Shown: piece after piece, positions 1 through 8,017 of the stretch
How positions within the stretch are numbered: the first letter of the stretch is position 1
Layout of the letters: each line of letters opens with the position of its first letter
Program-made: the position numbers and the translations under genes
Assembly: GCA_052161885.1 (NCBI GenBank)
Contig: CP197396.1
Coordinates: 4,588,001 to 4,652,000 of the forward strand
Length of the DNA: 64,000 nucleotides
Origin: QKTW01 sp052161885
GTDB lineage: Bacteria; Bacteroidota; Bacteroidia; Chitinophagales; Chitinophagaceae
Direction of reading: 5' to 3'
Notes under the pieces: generated by a model
What the model was told of the DNA's origin: nothing
The model's input: the letters and a program-made list of their open reading frames with translations, nothing else
Databases searched by the model: none

Positions 1-543
1 GGTCTGACACCAGATGCTGGTATTGGCAGCAGAAGCGCCGTTAACAACCAGCATAGAGCCACTGCTTGTACCTAATGTATGATCGTAGAATGATGAAAAG
101 TTGCTGTGAAGAAGGTTCGGGTTGGAGCTGACGCCATAAGTACCCTCATTGGACAGAAGACCCCAGGTGCCGCCGGTACCCAGCGTATAGGAAGTAGTAA
201 AACCGGTGTTACCGCTGCTGAAATCGCCATTAACTACGTAGTTATTGGCCGTAAGCGTGTGTACCGTGAGTTTATATTGTGCCGAAGTAGTGCCCACAGC
301 CGCAATCGGATTAATGATCGTGGTGCTGGTAAGCCCGGCTGCAGGAGACCACACCGTATCCAGTGACCGGTTATAGATGCCACCTATCTGGGCATTCAGT
401 TGCACTGTTGTGTTTTTACACGCAGGTATGGTGTCCGGCAAATTGCTGATGAAAGCATTGCATTGTGCATAGCTGCGGAAAGTACCGCCAAACGCGATGA
501 TAATAAAGAGGAGGGGTATTATTCGCGTAAAAAGTCGCTGCAT
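1..543 (-). CDS. Secreted surface protein, N-terminal part (cut by window edge)
   Basis: The minus-strand frame opens with ATG at 543 and stays open to base 1, giving 181 residues with no stop, so the 3' part of the gene lies outside the window. The N-terminus is a clear Sec signal peptide: MQRLFTR, then a hydrophobic stretch rich in Ile, Leu and Phe, with probable cleavage after SYA in front of QCNAF. The mature part has the Thr/Ser/Asn/Gly-rich beta-sandwich composition of large Bacteroidota surface proteins. A stretch around bases 1-60 (MLVVNGASAANTSIWCQT) resembles a domain I associate with gliding or T9SS-type giant proteins. The C-terminal sorting domain cannot be seen, so export by T9SS is inference. 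The gene is divergent from ruvX. Confidence 0.75.
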   Translation of the reverse strand, partial: MQRLFTRIIPLLFIIIAFGGTFRSYAQCNAFISNLPDTIPACKNTTVQLNAQIGGIYNRSLDTVWSPAAGLTSTTIINPIAAVGTTSAQYKLTVHTLTANNYVVNGDFSSGNTGFTTSYTLGTGGTWGLLSNEGTYGVSSNPNLLHSNFSSFYDHTLGTSSGSMLVVNGASAANTSIWCQT

Positions 544-741
544 GGTTAAGATAATTGTATTGCTAAAATATTATTTTTCAATAAGGCAGGCAATAACGCC
601 TCAGTTACATAGACGGGGAGGGATTAAGGTATCGTTTGAATGTGGCTGTTAAATTATGAAATTTACAATTGCCAGACAATCATATTGTCCTACTTTTACA
701 AAATACATAAAATTTATTGAATATTTTAATAATACGATCGT

Positions 742-1155
742 TTGGCAAGGATTTTATCTATTGATTATGGCAAAAAACGTACAGGGCTTGCAGTTACAGA
801 TCCGTTGCGTATCATAGCTACGGCTCTGGATACTGTGGAAACGGGCGAACTGATCGGATATTTAAAGAAATATATGACCCGGGAGGTTGTTGATAAAGTA
901 ATTATAGGCTTTCCGCTGAACATGGATGATTCACCTACAGATGCTACGCCATTGGTTGAAAAATTTATGGGTAAATTTAAAAATGTATTTCCTCACCTTG
1001 AAATTGAGCCTGTAGACGAGCGGATGACTTCAAGAATGGCATCGCAGGCAATAGCTCAGATGGGGCTTAAAAAGAAGGACAGGGAGAAAAAAGAGCTGAT
1101 CGATGCGGTGAGCGCTGTTATTATCCTGCAGGAATACCTCGAAAGCCGGGTTTGA
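742..1155 (+). CDS. ruvX: Holliday junction resolvase-like nuclease RuvX (YqgF)
   Basis: 137 residues, the normal size for RuvX/YqgF, an RNase H-fold nuclease linked to Holliday junction processing and 16S rRNA 5' maturation. Visible motifs are LSIDYGKKRTGLAVTD at the N-terminus (first catalytic Asp), IIGFPLNMD near residue 55, EPVDERMTS around residue 92 (acidic residue plus conserved Arg), and KKELIDAVSAVIILQEYL at the C-terminus with the last catalytic Asp. The start is a TTG at 742; the family motif begins four codons later and no ATG fits, so the rare start is well supported. It is followed by the deformylase gene, which has its own -10-like box in the gap. Confidence 0.93.
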   Translation: MARILSIDYGKKRTGLAVTDPLRIIATALDTVETGELIGYLKKYMTREVVDKVIIGFPLNMDDSPTDATPLVEKFMGKFKNVFPHLEIEPVDERMTSRMASQAIAQMGLKKKDREKKELIDAVSAVIILQEYLESRV

Positions 1156-1160
1156 TTCTG

Positions 1161-1168
1161 TACTTTTG
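1161..1168 (+). promoter_or_regulatory. Probable -7 promoter element (TAnnTTTG) for def
   Basis: The sequence TACTTTTG exactly matches the Bacteroidota sigma-ABfr -7 consensus TAnnTTTG and lies 29 bases before the def start codon, in the ruvX-def gap. A good TTTG -33 box at the usual 19-20 base spacing is not visible, so the call is moderate. Confidence 0.4.
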
Positions 1169-1197
1169 CACTTCTTTTATTAAAAACAGACTGATTC

Positions 1198-1776
1198 ATG
1201 ATTTTACCGATTGTCGCTTACGGGCATCCAGTGCTGCGCAAAATGAGCGAAGATATCACCCCGGATTACCCCGAACTGCAAAAGCTGATCGCCGATATGT
1301 GGGAAACAATGTACTACAGCAACGGCGTAGGGATCGCGGCTCCGCAGATCAACCGTGCTGTCCGCCTGTTTGTTGTAGATACCGTACAGATAGTGGAAAG
1401 CTTTGATGAAGAAGACAAGAAGGAATATCCTGATGAAAAACCTATAAAACAGGTTTTTATTAATGCACATAAAGTAGAAGAAACAGGTGAGCCCTGGGCT
1501 TATAATGAAGGCTGTCTCAGCATTCCGAAAGTACGCGAAGACGTAAAACGTGCCGAAAAAGTCCGCCTTCGTTATGTAGATGAAAATTTTCAGCCACAGG
1601 AACAGGAGTTTGACGGAATAACGGCCCGCGTTATACTTCACGAATACGATCATATAGACGGAAAGCTGTTTATTGATCATCTTCCCCCACTCAAGAAAAG
1701 GCTGATTAAGAAAAAGCTGGAAGATATCAGCAACGGAAAAATCCGTGTGGATTATAAGATGCTGTTTGCGAAATAA
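1198..1776 (+). CDS. def: Peptide deformylase
   Basis: 192 residues. Removes the formyl group from the N-terminal Met of nascent proteins; Fe2+/Zn2+ metallohydrolase in the cytoplasm. All three family motifs are present: GVGIAAPQI near residue 43, EGCLSIP with metal-ligand Cys about residue 106, and HEYDH at about 148-152 (the HExxH metal site). The start MILPIVAYGHPVLR is typical of Bacteroidota deformylases. A 12-residue insertion-like acidic loop (EEDKKEYPDEKP) between the first two motifs is also common in this phylum. It lies 42 bases downstream of ruvX on the same strand; an alternative overlapping frame from 1152 is a shadow. Confidence 0.97.
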   Translation: MILPIVAYGHPVLRKMSEDITPDYPELQKLIADMWETMYYSNGVGIAAPQINRAVRLFVVDTVQIVESFDEEDKKEYPDEKPIKQVFINAHKVEETGEPWAYNEGCLSIPKVREDVKRAEKVRLRYVDENFQPQEQEFDGITARVILHEYDHIDGKLFIDHLPPLKKRLIKKKLEDISNGKIRVDYKMLFAK

Positions 1777-1806
1777 TTTTATATTTTAGAGCTATAATAA
1801 GAACAC

Positions 1807-2355
1807 TTGCCTCCCGTTTCCACATACACTGAACAGGAACTGATCGCTTTGCTGCAGCAGCGGAGCCAGGAGGCATTTAATTACCTGTACCAGAATTATT
1901 CAGCGGTGCTGAACGGTGTTATTATAAAGGTAATTTCGGATCAGCAGACTGCGCAGGACGTATTGCAGGAGGTTTTTGTAAAAATCTGGAATAATATAGA
2001 CCAGTTCAGCCCGGAAAAGGGAAGAATATATACCTGGATGATCAATATTGCCCGTAATGCTGCAATTGACAAGCTGCGCTCCCGCGGGGAAATTATGAAA
2101 TCAAAAATCCGTACAGGTGAAGAACACGTATATAACGGACAGGTGGGGTTGAAAACCGAGCAGCAAACGGACGCTATCGGGCTCCGTAAGATAGTAGCGG
2201 AGCTTAAACCTGAATATCTTACGATTGTAGAGCTGGCCTATTTTAAAGGATTTACACTGGACGAAATTTCAAAAACACTGGACATACCGCTCGGCACGGT
2301 TAAAACCCGTATGCGCCATGCGATACAACTATTGAGAGAAAAATTTAGCAATTAA
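1807..2355 (+). CDS. ECF-type RNA polymerase sigma-70 factor
   Basis: 182 residues with the two-domain layout of extracytoplasmic-function sigma factors. Region 2 covers about residues 20-95 (AFNYLYQNY, DVLQEVFVKIW, YTWMINIARNAAID). Region 4 covers about 125-178, with the helix-turn-helix around FTLDEISKTLDIPLGTVKTR. The start is TTG at 1807; no ATG lies upstream in frame close to the conserved part. The partner membrane anti-sigma factor begins 5 bases after the stop, so the pair is almost certainly co-transcribed. By family logic this sigma factor is held at the membrane by that partner until an envelope signal releases it. The inducing signal is unknown. The regulated genes cannot be told from this window. 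Confidence 0.93.
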   Translation: MPPVSTYTEQELIALLQQRSQEAFNYLYQNYSAVLNGVIIKVISDQQTAQDVLQEVFVKIWNNIDQFSPEKGRIYTWMINIARNAAIDKLRSRGEIMKSKIRTGEEHVYNGQVGLKTEQQTDAIGLRKIVAELKPEYLTIVELAYFKGFTLDEISKTLDIPLGTVKTRMRHAIQLLREKFSN

Positions 2356-2360
2356 TTGCA

Positions 2361-3260
2361 GTGGATATAAAGGAATACATATCATCCGGCATACTGGAAG
2401 CTTACGTACTCGGTGCTCTAGATAAGAAAGAGCAGGAGGGGGTAGAAGCTGCCATACATGCCTATCCGGAGCTGGCAGACGAACTTGCCGCTATAGAAGC
2501 TGCAATGCAGGTTTTTGCTGAAGCGCATGCCACACCTCCGCCTGCGCACCTGCAGCAGCAGGTATGGAATGCAATCCAGGTACAATCTACGGGTAATAAG
2601 GTTCCTGCAGGATCAACGCAAAAAAATGATACTGTAATACCTGCCACAATACATAATGAAACTACAGAACAGGAAAAAGGCAGGGTAATAGAATTCCCGC
2701 GCCGCGAACGCTCCAATCAGCTCCGCTGGCAACGTGCTGCTGTACTGATAGCACTTGTAGGCAGCCTGCTGGTAAACTTTATGTTCTGGATGCAGCGCAA
2801 CGATATGCAGCAAAACCAGGTAGCCATGCAGCAGCAGATGGATACGCTGAAACAGCAGCAACAGCAACTGGCACAGCTTGCAGACCATTACCGCAAGGAA
2901 AAAGAAATGATGGCAGATCCTTCTATGCAGACGATAGTAATGCGTACAATGCAGAAAGATCATCCGATGGCTGCAACGGTATACTGGAGCAAGGACAAAG
3001 GTGATACCTATCTTGCTGTACAGAAATTGCCAATGCCGCCACAGGGTATGCAATACCAGCTTTGGGTGATCAATAAGGAAGGTAAGCCGGTGGATATGGG
3101 TGTCATAGAAAATGATATGGTGGTGCAGGACAAGATGACAAAAGTGTCTCATACTGCGCCGGGTGAAAATGTTGCCTTTGCCATATCGCTGGAAAAGGCC
3201 GGTGGCAGCCCGGTTCCCACAATGGAGAATATCTATGTGATGGGTAAAGTTGCGTCTTAA
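2361..3260 (+). CDS. Membrane anti-sigma factor, RskA-like
   Basis: 299 residues, GTG start 5 bases after the sigma gene. The N-terminal about 60 residues form a short helical cytoplasmic domain (SSGILEAYVLGALDKKE, then an acidic Ala/Glu-rich helix) like the zinc-free anti-sigma domains of the RskA group. One transmembrane segment lies at about 125-144. A Gln/Met-rich coiled coil follows (about 148-178). The C-terminal domain, about 195-299, carries the RskA-type beta fold (TYLAVQKLPMPPQGMQYQLWV, PVDMGVIE). Expected role: sequester the upstream ECF factor and release it on regulated proteolysis. A strong hairpin terminator follows at 3285, closing the operon. Confidence 0.85.
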   Translation: MDIKEYISSGILEAYVLGALDKKEQEGVEAAIHAYPELADELAAIEAAMQVFAEAHATPPPAHLQQQVWNAIQVQSTGNKVPAGSTQKNDTVIPATIHNETTEQEKGRVIEFPRRERSNQLRWQRAAVLIALVGSLLVNFMFWMQRNDMQQNQVAMQQQMDTLKQQQQQLAQLADHYRKEKEMMADPSMQTIVMRTMQKDHPMAATVYWSKDKGDTYLAVQKLPMPPQGMQYQLWVINKEGKPVDMGVIENDMVVQDKMTKVSHTAPGENVAFAISLEKAGGSPVPTMENIYVMGKVAS

Positions 3261-3284
3261 AAAACGGAAAATATATTGATTGAG

Positions 3285-3314
3285 AATGCCCTGCAATTGC
3301 GGGGCATTTTTTAT
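3285..3314 (+). terminator. Intrinsic terminator after the sigma/anti-sigma operon
   Basis: AATGCCCTGC pairs with GCGGGGCATT around an AATT loop (one G-T pair), followed by a run of T. It lies between the convergent anti-sigma and ketosynthase-like genes, so it may serve both strands. Confidence 0.8.
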
Positions 3315-3326
3315 ATTCATTAAGGA

Positions 3327-4400
3327 TTAAACAGCTGTCAGCAACAGGACAGATGCTGTATCTAGAATATAATGATTGATGATAAGGATGTTCTTAATAC
3401 GATCGGGTTTCGCACCTGAAATCTGTATTACATCGGGTATTTCCTGCCGCTTAAATATCTCTGTTGTAAGCCACAATGCAAAGCCGGTAGATGTTTCAAA
3501 CTCGCCGCACAGGTGTTTAAAACCTGCAATGGCTATACGTTCAGATGAGAAAAGCACCAAAGCTTCGGGGTAGAGATGCTCAAACCTGCTGTCGCCGCTT
3601 TTGCCGCAGAGCACCATGTCAATATCAGCTGCGCTTAAATTATATGCATCAAGCATATTGGTGACACACTCTTTTATAGTCTTACCGGAAGGCTCATGAA
3701 GCATCTGTACATCATTCAATACGCAGACAGCATTATCGGGTTGGTCGCTGATGCAGAAAAATGCACTTCCTTCACCGGCAATTGTACCCTGCGTGTTCTT
3801 ATGCTGTAAAAGCTCGGGGCTATTGATTGGCTCTTTTTTCCAGTAATCAAGTTTGTCCTTTACGATATAGTATTCCGGTGACAGCTCGTCATAGCAGCCA
3901 ACAAGAATATGATGGTGTCCTTCCTGCTCTGCTGCCAGCAGTTGAGCGTCGGTAAGGGCAAGCTCAAGAGAGAAGCCGCGGTGCACATAGGTCTGGTTGT
4001 AGCCGGTACTTTTGGACTGCAATGCAATCCAGCCATTAGGTGCGTTATAAGTAGATTGTATGAATGCGGTAGGATTGAGTGTGCCTTCATGCAGGGCAAT
4101 CATATCTTTCAGGAAATGTTCTGTATCCGAAACACTGCCCCGGCTGGTACCCGTAATAATAGCGTCAATGTGACTGAGGCCTGCCAGCTGTAGACATCTC
4201 ATAGCAGCGCTGATGCTCATTTTCAGCAGACGGCTCATACGGCGTATGGCCACAGGGTTAATAAACCTGCGATAGTCGATATCAACTGCCATGAGTTGAT
4301 TATCGGTACTGCCGGCCAATGGCTGAAGCAGAAAATCATTATCAAAACTGTGCTGCGGAGATATGGCAGCCGCGGCAAGGATGTAAATCGGGTGTCTCAT
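3327..4400 (-). CDS. Ketosynthase-like protein without the active-site Cys (chain-length-factor type)
   Basis: 357 residues with a thiolase-like fold related to beta-ketoacyl synthases: MRHPIYILAAAAISPQ at the N-terminus, DAIITGTSRGSVSDTEHFLKD, and a C-terminal half with IDMVLCGKSGD. In true synthases the nucleophile sits in TACSSS. Here the matching stretch reads STGYNQTYVHRG, with Gln136 where Cys would be. Cys-to-Gln replacement is the mark of chain-length factors, which pair with an active ketosynthase. The neighbouring gene encodes exactly such a synthase and overlaps this one by 4 bases (ATGA). Proteins like this occur in aryl-polyene and flexirubin clusters of Bacteroidota. Inferred role: non-catalytic partner that sets polyene or fatty chain length. 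The alignment of Gln with Cys was made by eye. Confidence 0.7.
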   Translation of the reverse strand: MRHPIYILAAAAISPQHSFDNDFLLQPLAGSTDNQLMAVDIDYRRFINPVAIRRMSRLLKMSISAAMRCLQLAGLSHIDAIITGTSRGSVSDTEHFLKDMIALHEGTLNPTAFIQSTYNAPNGWIALQSKSTGYNQTYVHRGFSLELALTDAQLLAAEQEGHHHILVGCYDELSPEYYIVKDKLDYWKKEPINSPELLQHKNTQGTIAGEGSAFFCISDQPDNAVCVLNDVQMLHEPSGKTIKECVTNMLDAYNLSAADIDMVLCGKSGDSRFEHLYPEALVLFSSERIAIAGFKHLCGEFETSTGFALWLTTEIFKRQEIPDVIQISGAKPDRIKNILIINHYILDTASVLLLTAV

Positions 4401-5614
4401 GATTTGCTGAATATCAGGGAAACATTATTGCCGCCAAAACCAAAGGAATTGCTCATTACATGTTTTAAGCCCGCAATGTGTGTGTTTTCAGTAACAGGCC
4501 GTATGGCAAGTTCCTGCATCGGCGTTGTGAAATTGAGATTAGCAAAAGCCGTTTCTTCCTGCAGGCTCATGATACTGAAGATGGCTTCCACCGCTCCTGC
4601 TGCTGCCAGTGTATGGCCGGTAAAAGGTTTGGTAGAGCTGAAATACGGGTAGCTGCTTTCTCCGAAAAGATTTTGAATAGCAAGGCCCTCGGCGGCATCA
4701 TTGGTAATAGTAGCAGTGCCGTGTGCATTGATATACCCGATGTCGCCTGGTTGCAGCCTTGCTTTTGCAAGCGCGCCAACCATCGTGCGATAAGCACCTG
4801 CTCCGTCGGGAGACGGGGCCGTGGGATGGTAAGCATCATTGCTGTTGCAGTAACCGCTGAAGCGTGCCAGTATCGTTGCATTCCGTGCCCGTGCATCCTC
4901 CTCGCGCTCCAGCAGTACATAGCCCGCGCCTTCGCCCAGGTTCAGCCCGAAACGGTCATTGTCAAACGGGCGGCAAGGTTGTTTATCTACATTTTTAAGC
5001 GAGTTAAACCCGTTGAGCGTAAACCGGCTTAGCGCATCACACCCTCCGCATATAGCCCTTTTTACGAGTCCCTGCCGGATCATGCGTGCACCGAGAATAA
5101 TAGCATTTGCAGAAGATGAACATGCAGTGCTGATGGTAGCTGTAAATGGCTTCAGCCCAAAATATGCCGTTGCGCGTTCAGTGCTTTCCGCACAGTCAAG
5201 CGTGTCTATGTATCGTATAAACTGCCCTGTTTTACCAGGTGTGATAAAATCTTCATACATATCTTCCACAGAGCACATACCGCCAACGGTATTGGCATTT
5301 ATGAGGGCCAGCGGTTCACTGCGGAGCAGATCTGTGTCTGTCTGAAGCAGCAGTTCCTGTATCGCATTAATAGCCAGCAGCGTGGTGCGTGTATAGCCGT
5401 TCCCGGACAGTTGATTCGGGGCCAGCATAGCAGTGAGCTCTGCATTGCTGTAAGGTACTTCTCCCAGTAAAAAATCTGTAGCATGTACTGTTTGCAGGTA
5501 TACAGGATACCTCACCCCTGCACGGCCTGCGCGCAGGGATTGCAATGTAGCACCGGTACCTTTACCTATTGCAGACAGGATACCGGCAGCAGTTATAACA
5601 ACAGATTCTGGCAT
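4397..5614 (-). CDS. Beta-ketoacyl-[acyl-carrier-protein] synthase family protein (KAS II-like)
   Basis: 405 residues, full length for FabF-type condensing enzymes. It extends acyl chains by decarboxylative condensation with malonyl-ACP in the cytoplasm. Catalytic residues visible: Cys165 in TISTACSSSAN, the first His in NAHGTATITNDAAEG, and the second in KPFTGHTLAAAGAVE. The end SNSFGFGGNNVSLIFS is the usual C-terminal signature. The gene lies 7 bases downstream of an acyl carrier protein and overlaps the chain-length-factor-like gene, so the three form one minus-strand operon. This context argues for a dedicated role in a secondary lipid or pigment pathway rather than primary fatty acid synthesis. 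Confidence 0.9.
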   Translation of the reverse strand: MPESVVITAAGILSAIGKGTGATLQSLRAGRAGVRYPVYLQTVHATDFLLGEVPYSNAELTAMLAPNQLSGNGYTRTTLLAINAIQELLLQTDTDLLRSEPLALINANTVGGMCSVEDMYEDFITPGKTGQFIRYIDTLDCAESTERATAYFGLKPFTATISTACSSSANAIILGARMIRQGLVKRAICGGCDALSRFTLNGFNSLKNVDKQPCRPFDNDRFGLNLGEGAGYVLLEREEDARARNATILARFSGYCNSNDAYHPTAPSPDGAGAYRTMVGALAKARLQPGDIGYINAHGTATITNDAAEGLAIQNLFGESSYPYFSSTKPFTGHTLAAAGAVEAIFSIMSLQEETAFANLNFTTPMQELAIRPVTENTHIAGLKHVMSNSFGFGGNNVSLIFSKS

Positions 5615-5621
5615 ACTCTGC

Positions 5622-5879
5622 TTATACAGTACGGTGCTGGGCTATATAATCAGCCATAGTTTGTACAGATGTAAGTACTTTGCGGCCTTCGCGTGCGTCT
5701 TCGATCTTGATGCCATAGTTACGTTCCAGCAGTACCATAAGCTCCAGTGAGTCGATGCTGTCCAGTCCGAGGCCTTCGCCAAACAGGGGGGCATTATCAT
5801 CAATATCTTCCGGTTTCATGCCCTGCAGGTTCAGTGAATCAATGATTTGCTGCTTGAGCGTTGTTTTCAGATCTTCCAT
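5622..5879 (-). CDS. Acyl carrier protein
   Basis: 85 residues. Small acidic carrier protein; the phosphopantetheine attachment site is Ser41 in GLGLDSIDSLELM, the DSx motif at the start of helix II. The FGEGLGLDSID pattern is that of carrier proteins found with aryl-polyene/flexirubin ketosynthases, rather than the FADDLGADSLD of housekeeping AcpP. It is the first gene of the three-gene operon with the ketosynthase and the chain-length-factor-like gene. No dehydratase, ketoreductase, phosphopantetheinyl transferase or acyltransferase accompanies it here, so those functions must come from elsewhere in the genome. Confidence 0.9.
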   Translation of the reverse strand: MEDLKTTLKQQIIDSLNLQGMKPEDIDDNAPLFGEGLGLDSIDSLELMVLLERNYGIKIEDAREGRKVLTSVQTMADYIAQHRTV

Positions 5880-5967
5880 AACAAAAAACGATGTGGCGCA
5901 AAAATAATCATATCAATGGGTTTATTAAATCTTTGTTTAACGCCCGTGGCATTATGTGGAAAAATGA

Positions 5968-6804
5968 TTATTCGTTCCCGGAAATGTCCGCATCGGTAAG
6001 GCTGGCGGCCGGGTGAGTAGGGCGATGTCCCTGCAGGCGGAAAGTAATGGTACATCCTGCACCGGGAGCCGTTTGTATATCTATCTTCCCTCCAAGCAGT
6101 TTGGCGCGCTGAAAAATGTTAAGGATACCTGCTCCCTGGAGCTCAAAGATTTTATCCTTATTAAAGCCTGCGCCATTGTCTGTTACTGAGAGTGTAAAAT
6201 TATCCCGCTCGTATATCAGTAATATATGCAGGGCAGATGCATGGGCATGTTTGATAACGTTGTGTATGGCTTCCTGCGCTATACGGTATATCAGCAGGTC
6301 TTCTTCGGCAGCAAAAGGGTGGTATTCCCCCTTTATCATAAACTCACAGAGAATGTTGCTTGCCGCATTAATATGGTCTGCTTCTTTCTGCAAGGCATCT
6401 GCGAGGCCCAGGCTTTTAATATAATCACTGTTGAGCGAATGGCTGATATTGCGTACATCATTGATCACCTGGCGCAGCAGTTCCTGGCTTTTACCCAGCA
6501 GGTTCAGTTGCTTTTCATCATGGGCCAGGCGTGTGATCACCTGGAGGTTCATACCCATAAAGCTCAATACCTGGCCTATATTATCATGTATCTCGCGGGA
6601 TATGCCGCTGAGCGTTTTTTCCTGTTCTTCTATACGTGTGCGCAGCAGCCTGTTTTCATGGTCAAATGTCATTTTGTTTTTTTCTATCTGGAACCTGTTC
6701 TGTTTGTTTTTTTGTACGAGCAGGTAGGCGATGAGAAAAAATATAATGACGACGAACAGGATTGTGCCGGCGATAAAAAGTGGTATGATATACGGGCTAT
6801 ACAT
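5968..6804 (-). CDS. Sensor histidine kinase, HisKA_3 / NarL-type
   Basis: 278 residues. One N-terminal transmembrane segment (about 7-30), then a coiled-coil linker, a dimerisation/phosphoacceptor helix with His73 in SREIHDNIGQVLSFMG, and a HATPase_c domain with N box (AQEAIHNVIKHAH), G1 box (VTDNGAGF) and G2 region (GAGILNIFQRAKLLGG). There is no periplasmic sensor domain, so signal input probably comes through another membrane protein. The gene overlaps the preceding membrane-protein gene by 8 bases. It is the last gene of an operon that begins with a LuxR-type response regulator, its likely partner. Confidence 0.9.
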   Translation of the reverse strand: MYSPYIIPLFIAGTILFVVIIFFLIAYLLVQKNKQNRFQIEKNKMTFDHENRLLRTRIEEQEKTLSGISREIHDNIGQVLSFMGMNLQVITRLAHDEKQLNLLGKSQELLRQVINDVRNISHSLNSDYIKSLGLADALQKEADHINAASNILCEFMIKGEYHPFAAEEDLLIYRIAQEAIHNVIKHAHASALHILLIYERDNFTLSVTDNGAGFNKDKIFELQGAGILNIFQRAKLLGGKIDIQTAPGAGCTITFRLQGHRPTHPAASLTDADISGNE

Positions 6805-7453
6805 AGTTTTGTTTCATTTTTGGGTAGTATAGAAATACGAAAGCAAAACTAAGATAGGTAATGATATTGACCACCAGTATTGACCGGTTGATAATCCAGT
6901 TGAATGAAGGCATTTTCTGAAGGAAGTAATCATACATGCCCCAGTTGAGGAATGTTATGCTCCAGAAAAAAGAGAGTATAACGGCAAACCAGAAATGATG
7001 ATAGGTATGAAGTTTCAGCTCGTCCTGCATGAGCAGCAGGCGGAAGAACGAGAATAGCGCCATACTGATGATAAAAATACCTTCAAAGAATAGAAAATAC
7101 GAATTGAGCGTATATACCGGCTGCAGGAATATAATATTCAGAATGCCGATAATAATGCCGGCAGCTCCGATCCACAGACCTGCATTTTTCTTCCTGAAAA
7201 TATCAATACTGTAATTAAAGTATGCGGAGATCATTCCAAACTCAAACAAACTGTAAATAGCATAGACCGGCATGTTATTGTGGTAGAACTTAGCCGCGTA
7301 AAATGCGGAACTCTCTGTAATAAACGTAGCGAAAGTATACCAGCAGAATATCCTGGACGCTCTGTCCAGGGCATAATACCGGTATATGCCACTGATACTG
7401 CAGAAGCATAGCACAGACAGGTATAGTATGGTGAGGCAGAAGACGCTATCCAC
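6797..7453 (-). CDS. Polytopic membrane protein of unknown function, possible sensor subunit
   Basis: 218 residues with about six or seven hydrophobic segments and aromatic-rich loops (IYRYYALDRASRIFCWYTF, SAYFNYSIDIFRKK, FWSITFLNWGMYDYFLQ). I do not recognise a named family. Its place between a lipoprotein gene (14-base gap) and a histidine kinase that lacks its own sensor domain (8-base overlap) suggests it could sense a membrane or ligand signal for that kinase; this is inference from context. The C-terminus is short and basic (YYPKMKQNYV), as expected for a cytoplasmic tail next to the kinase. Confidence 0.75.
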   Translation of the reverse strand: MDSVFCLTILYLSVLCFCSISGIYRYYALDRASRIFCWYTFATFITESSAFYAAKFYHNNMPVYAIYSLFEFGMISAYFNYSIDIFRKKNAGLWIGAAGIIIGILNIIFLQPVYTLNSYFLFFEGIFIISMALFSFFRLLLMQDELKLHTYHHFWFAVILSFFWSITFLNWGMYDYFLQKMPSFNWIINRSILVVNIITYLSFAFVFLYYPKMKQNYV

Positions 7454-7467
7454 AATAGTAGCACCCG

Positions 7468-8007
7468 CTATGGTAGAGTATAAGATGCTGCACTTCCGGT
7501 ATCAATACAGTTACTTGGGCAAGGTATCCCGTGGTCCAGCACTGCACCGTGGTGGTACGTGTAATCGCCGTTTGCATTATATCCTGCAACGATGATGGTA
7601 ATTGCATTGGACTGAAGGCCGCCTGCATCCTGGCCATTATGGCCGCTATTGATGTATTGCAGCTTGTGTGCAAACATAAATTTCACGCTTTTAACGCTGG
7701 GATCAGACAGGTAGGCCCTGAGCGAATCGGCGCTGAATGTAATGCAGCGCAGCGTTGTCTCGCTTTTCTCAGACGGAATGCTCATAAGGTAGCTGGTAAG
7801 CATCTTATTGGCAGAGTCTATCGGGATAAAAATTGAATATGCTCCTGAATCTATACGGCTCATAGCAGATAACTTCCCTTTTACAGACTGGCCGCCGGAT
7901 GCGGATGATGAACCAGATGATAAAGCATTACTGGATGAGTCGTTTTTGCTACAGGACACAATGAAACAGCACAGAATGGCTGCGAAAATAATATACAACG
8001 GTTTCAT
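7468..8007 (-). CDS. Putative lipoprotein, unknown function
   Basis: 179 residues. The N-terminus MKPLYIIFAAILCCFIVSC is a lipoprotein signal peptide with the lipobox IVSC; the modified Cys is residue 19. A Ser/Gly/Asn-rich linker follows (about 20-45), then a compact domain with KVKFMFAH-type beta strands and the end NCIDTGSAASYTLP. No family recognised. The sequence after the Cys begins SKNDSSS, a tethering region as seen in Bacteroidota surface lipoproteins. It lies between the response regulator (10-base gap) and the polytopic membrane protein, all on the minus strand, and may be a ligand-binding or accessory part of this signalling operon. Confidence 0.75.
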   Translation of the reverse strand: MKPLYIIFAAILCCFIVSCSKNDSSSNALSSGSSSASGGQSVKGKLSAMSRIDSGAYSIFIPIDSANKMLTSYLMSIPSEKSETTLRCITFSADSLRAYLSDPSVKSVKFMFAHKLQYINSGHNGQDAGGLQSNAITIIVAGYNANGDYTYHHGAVLDHGIPCPSNCIDTGSAASYTLP

Positions 8008-8017
8008 GATTGTAAAA

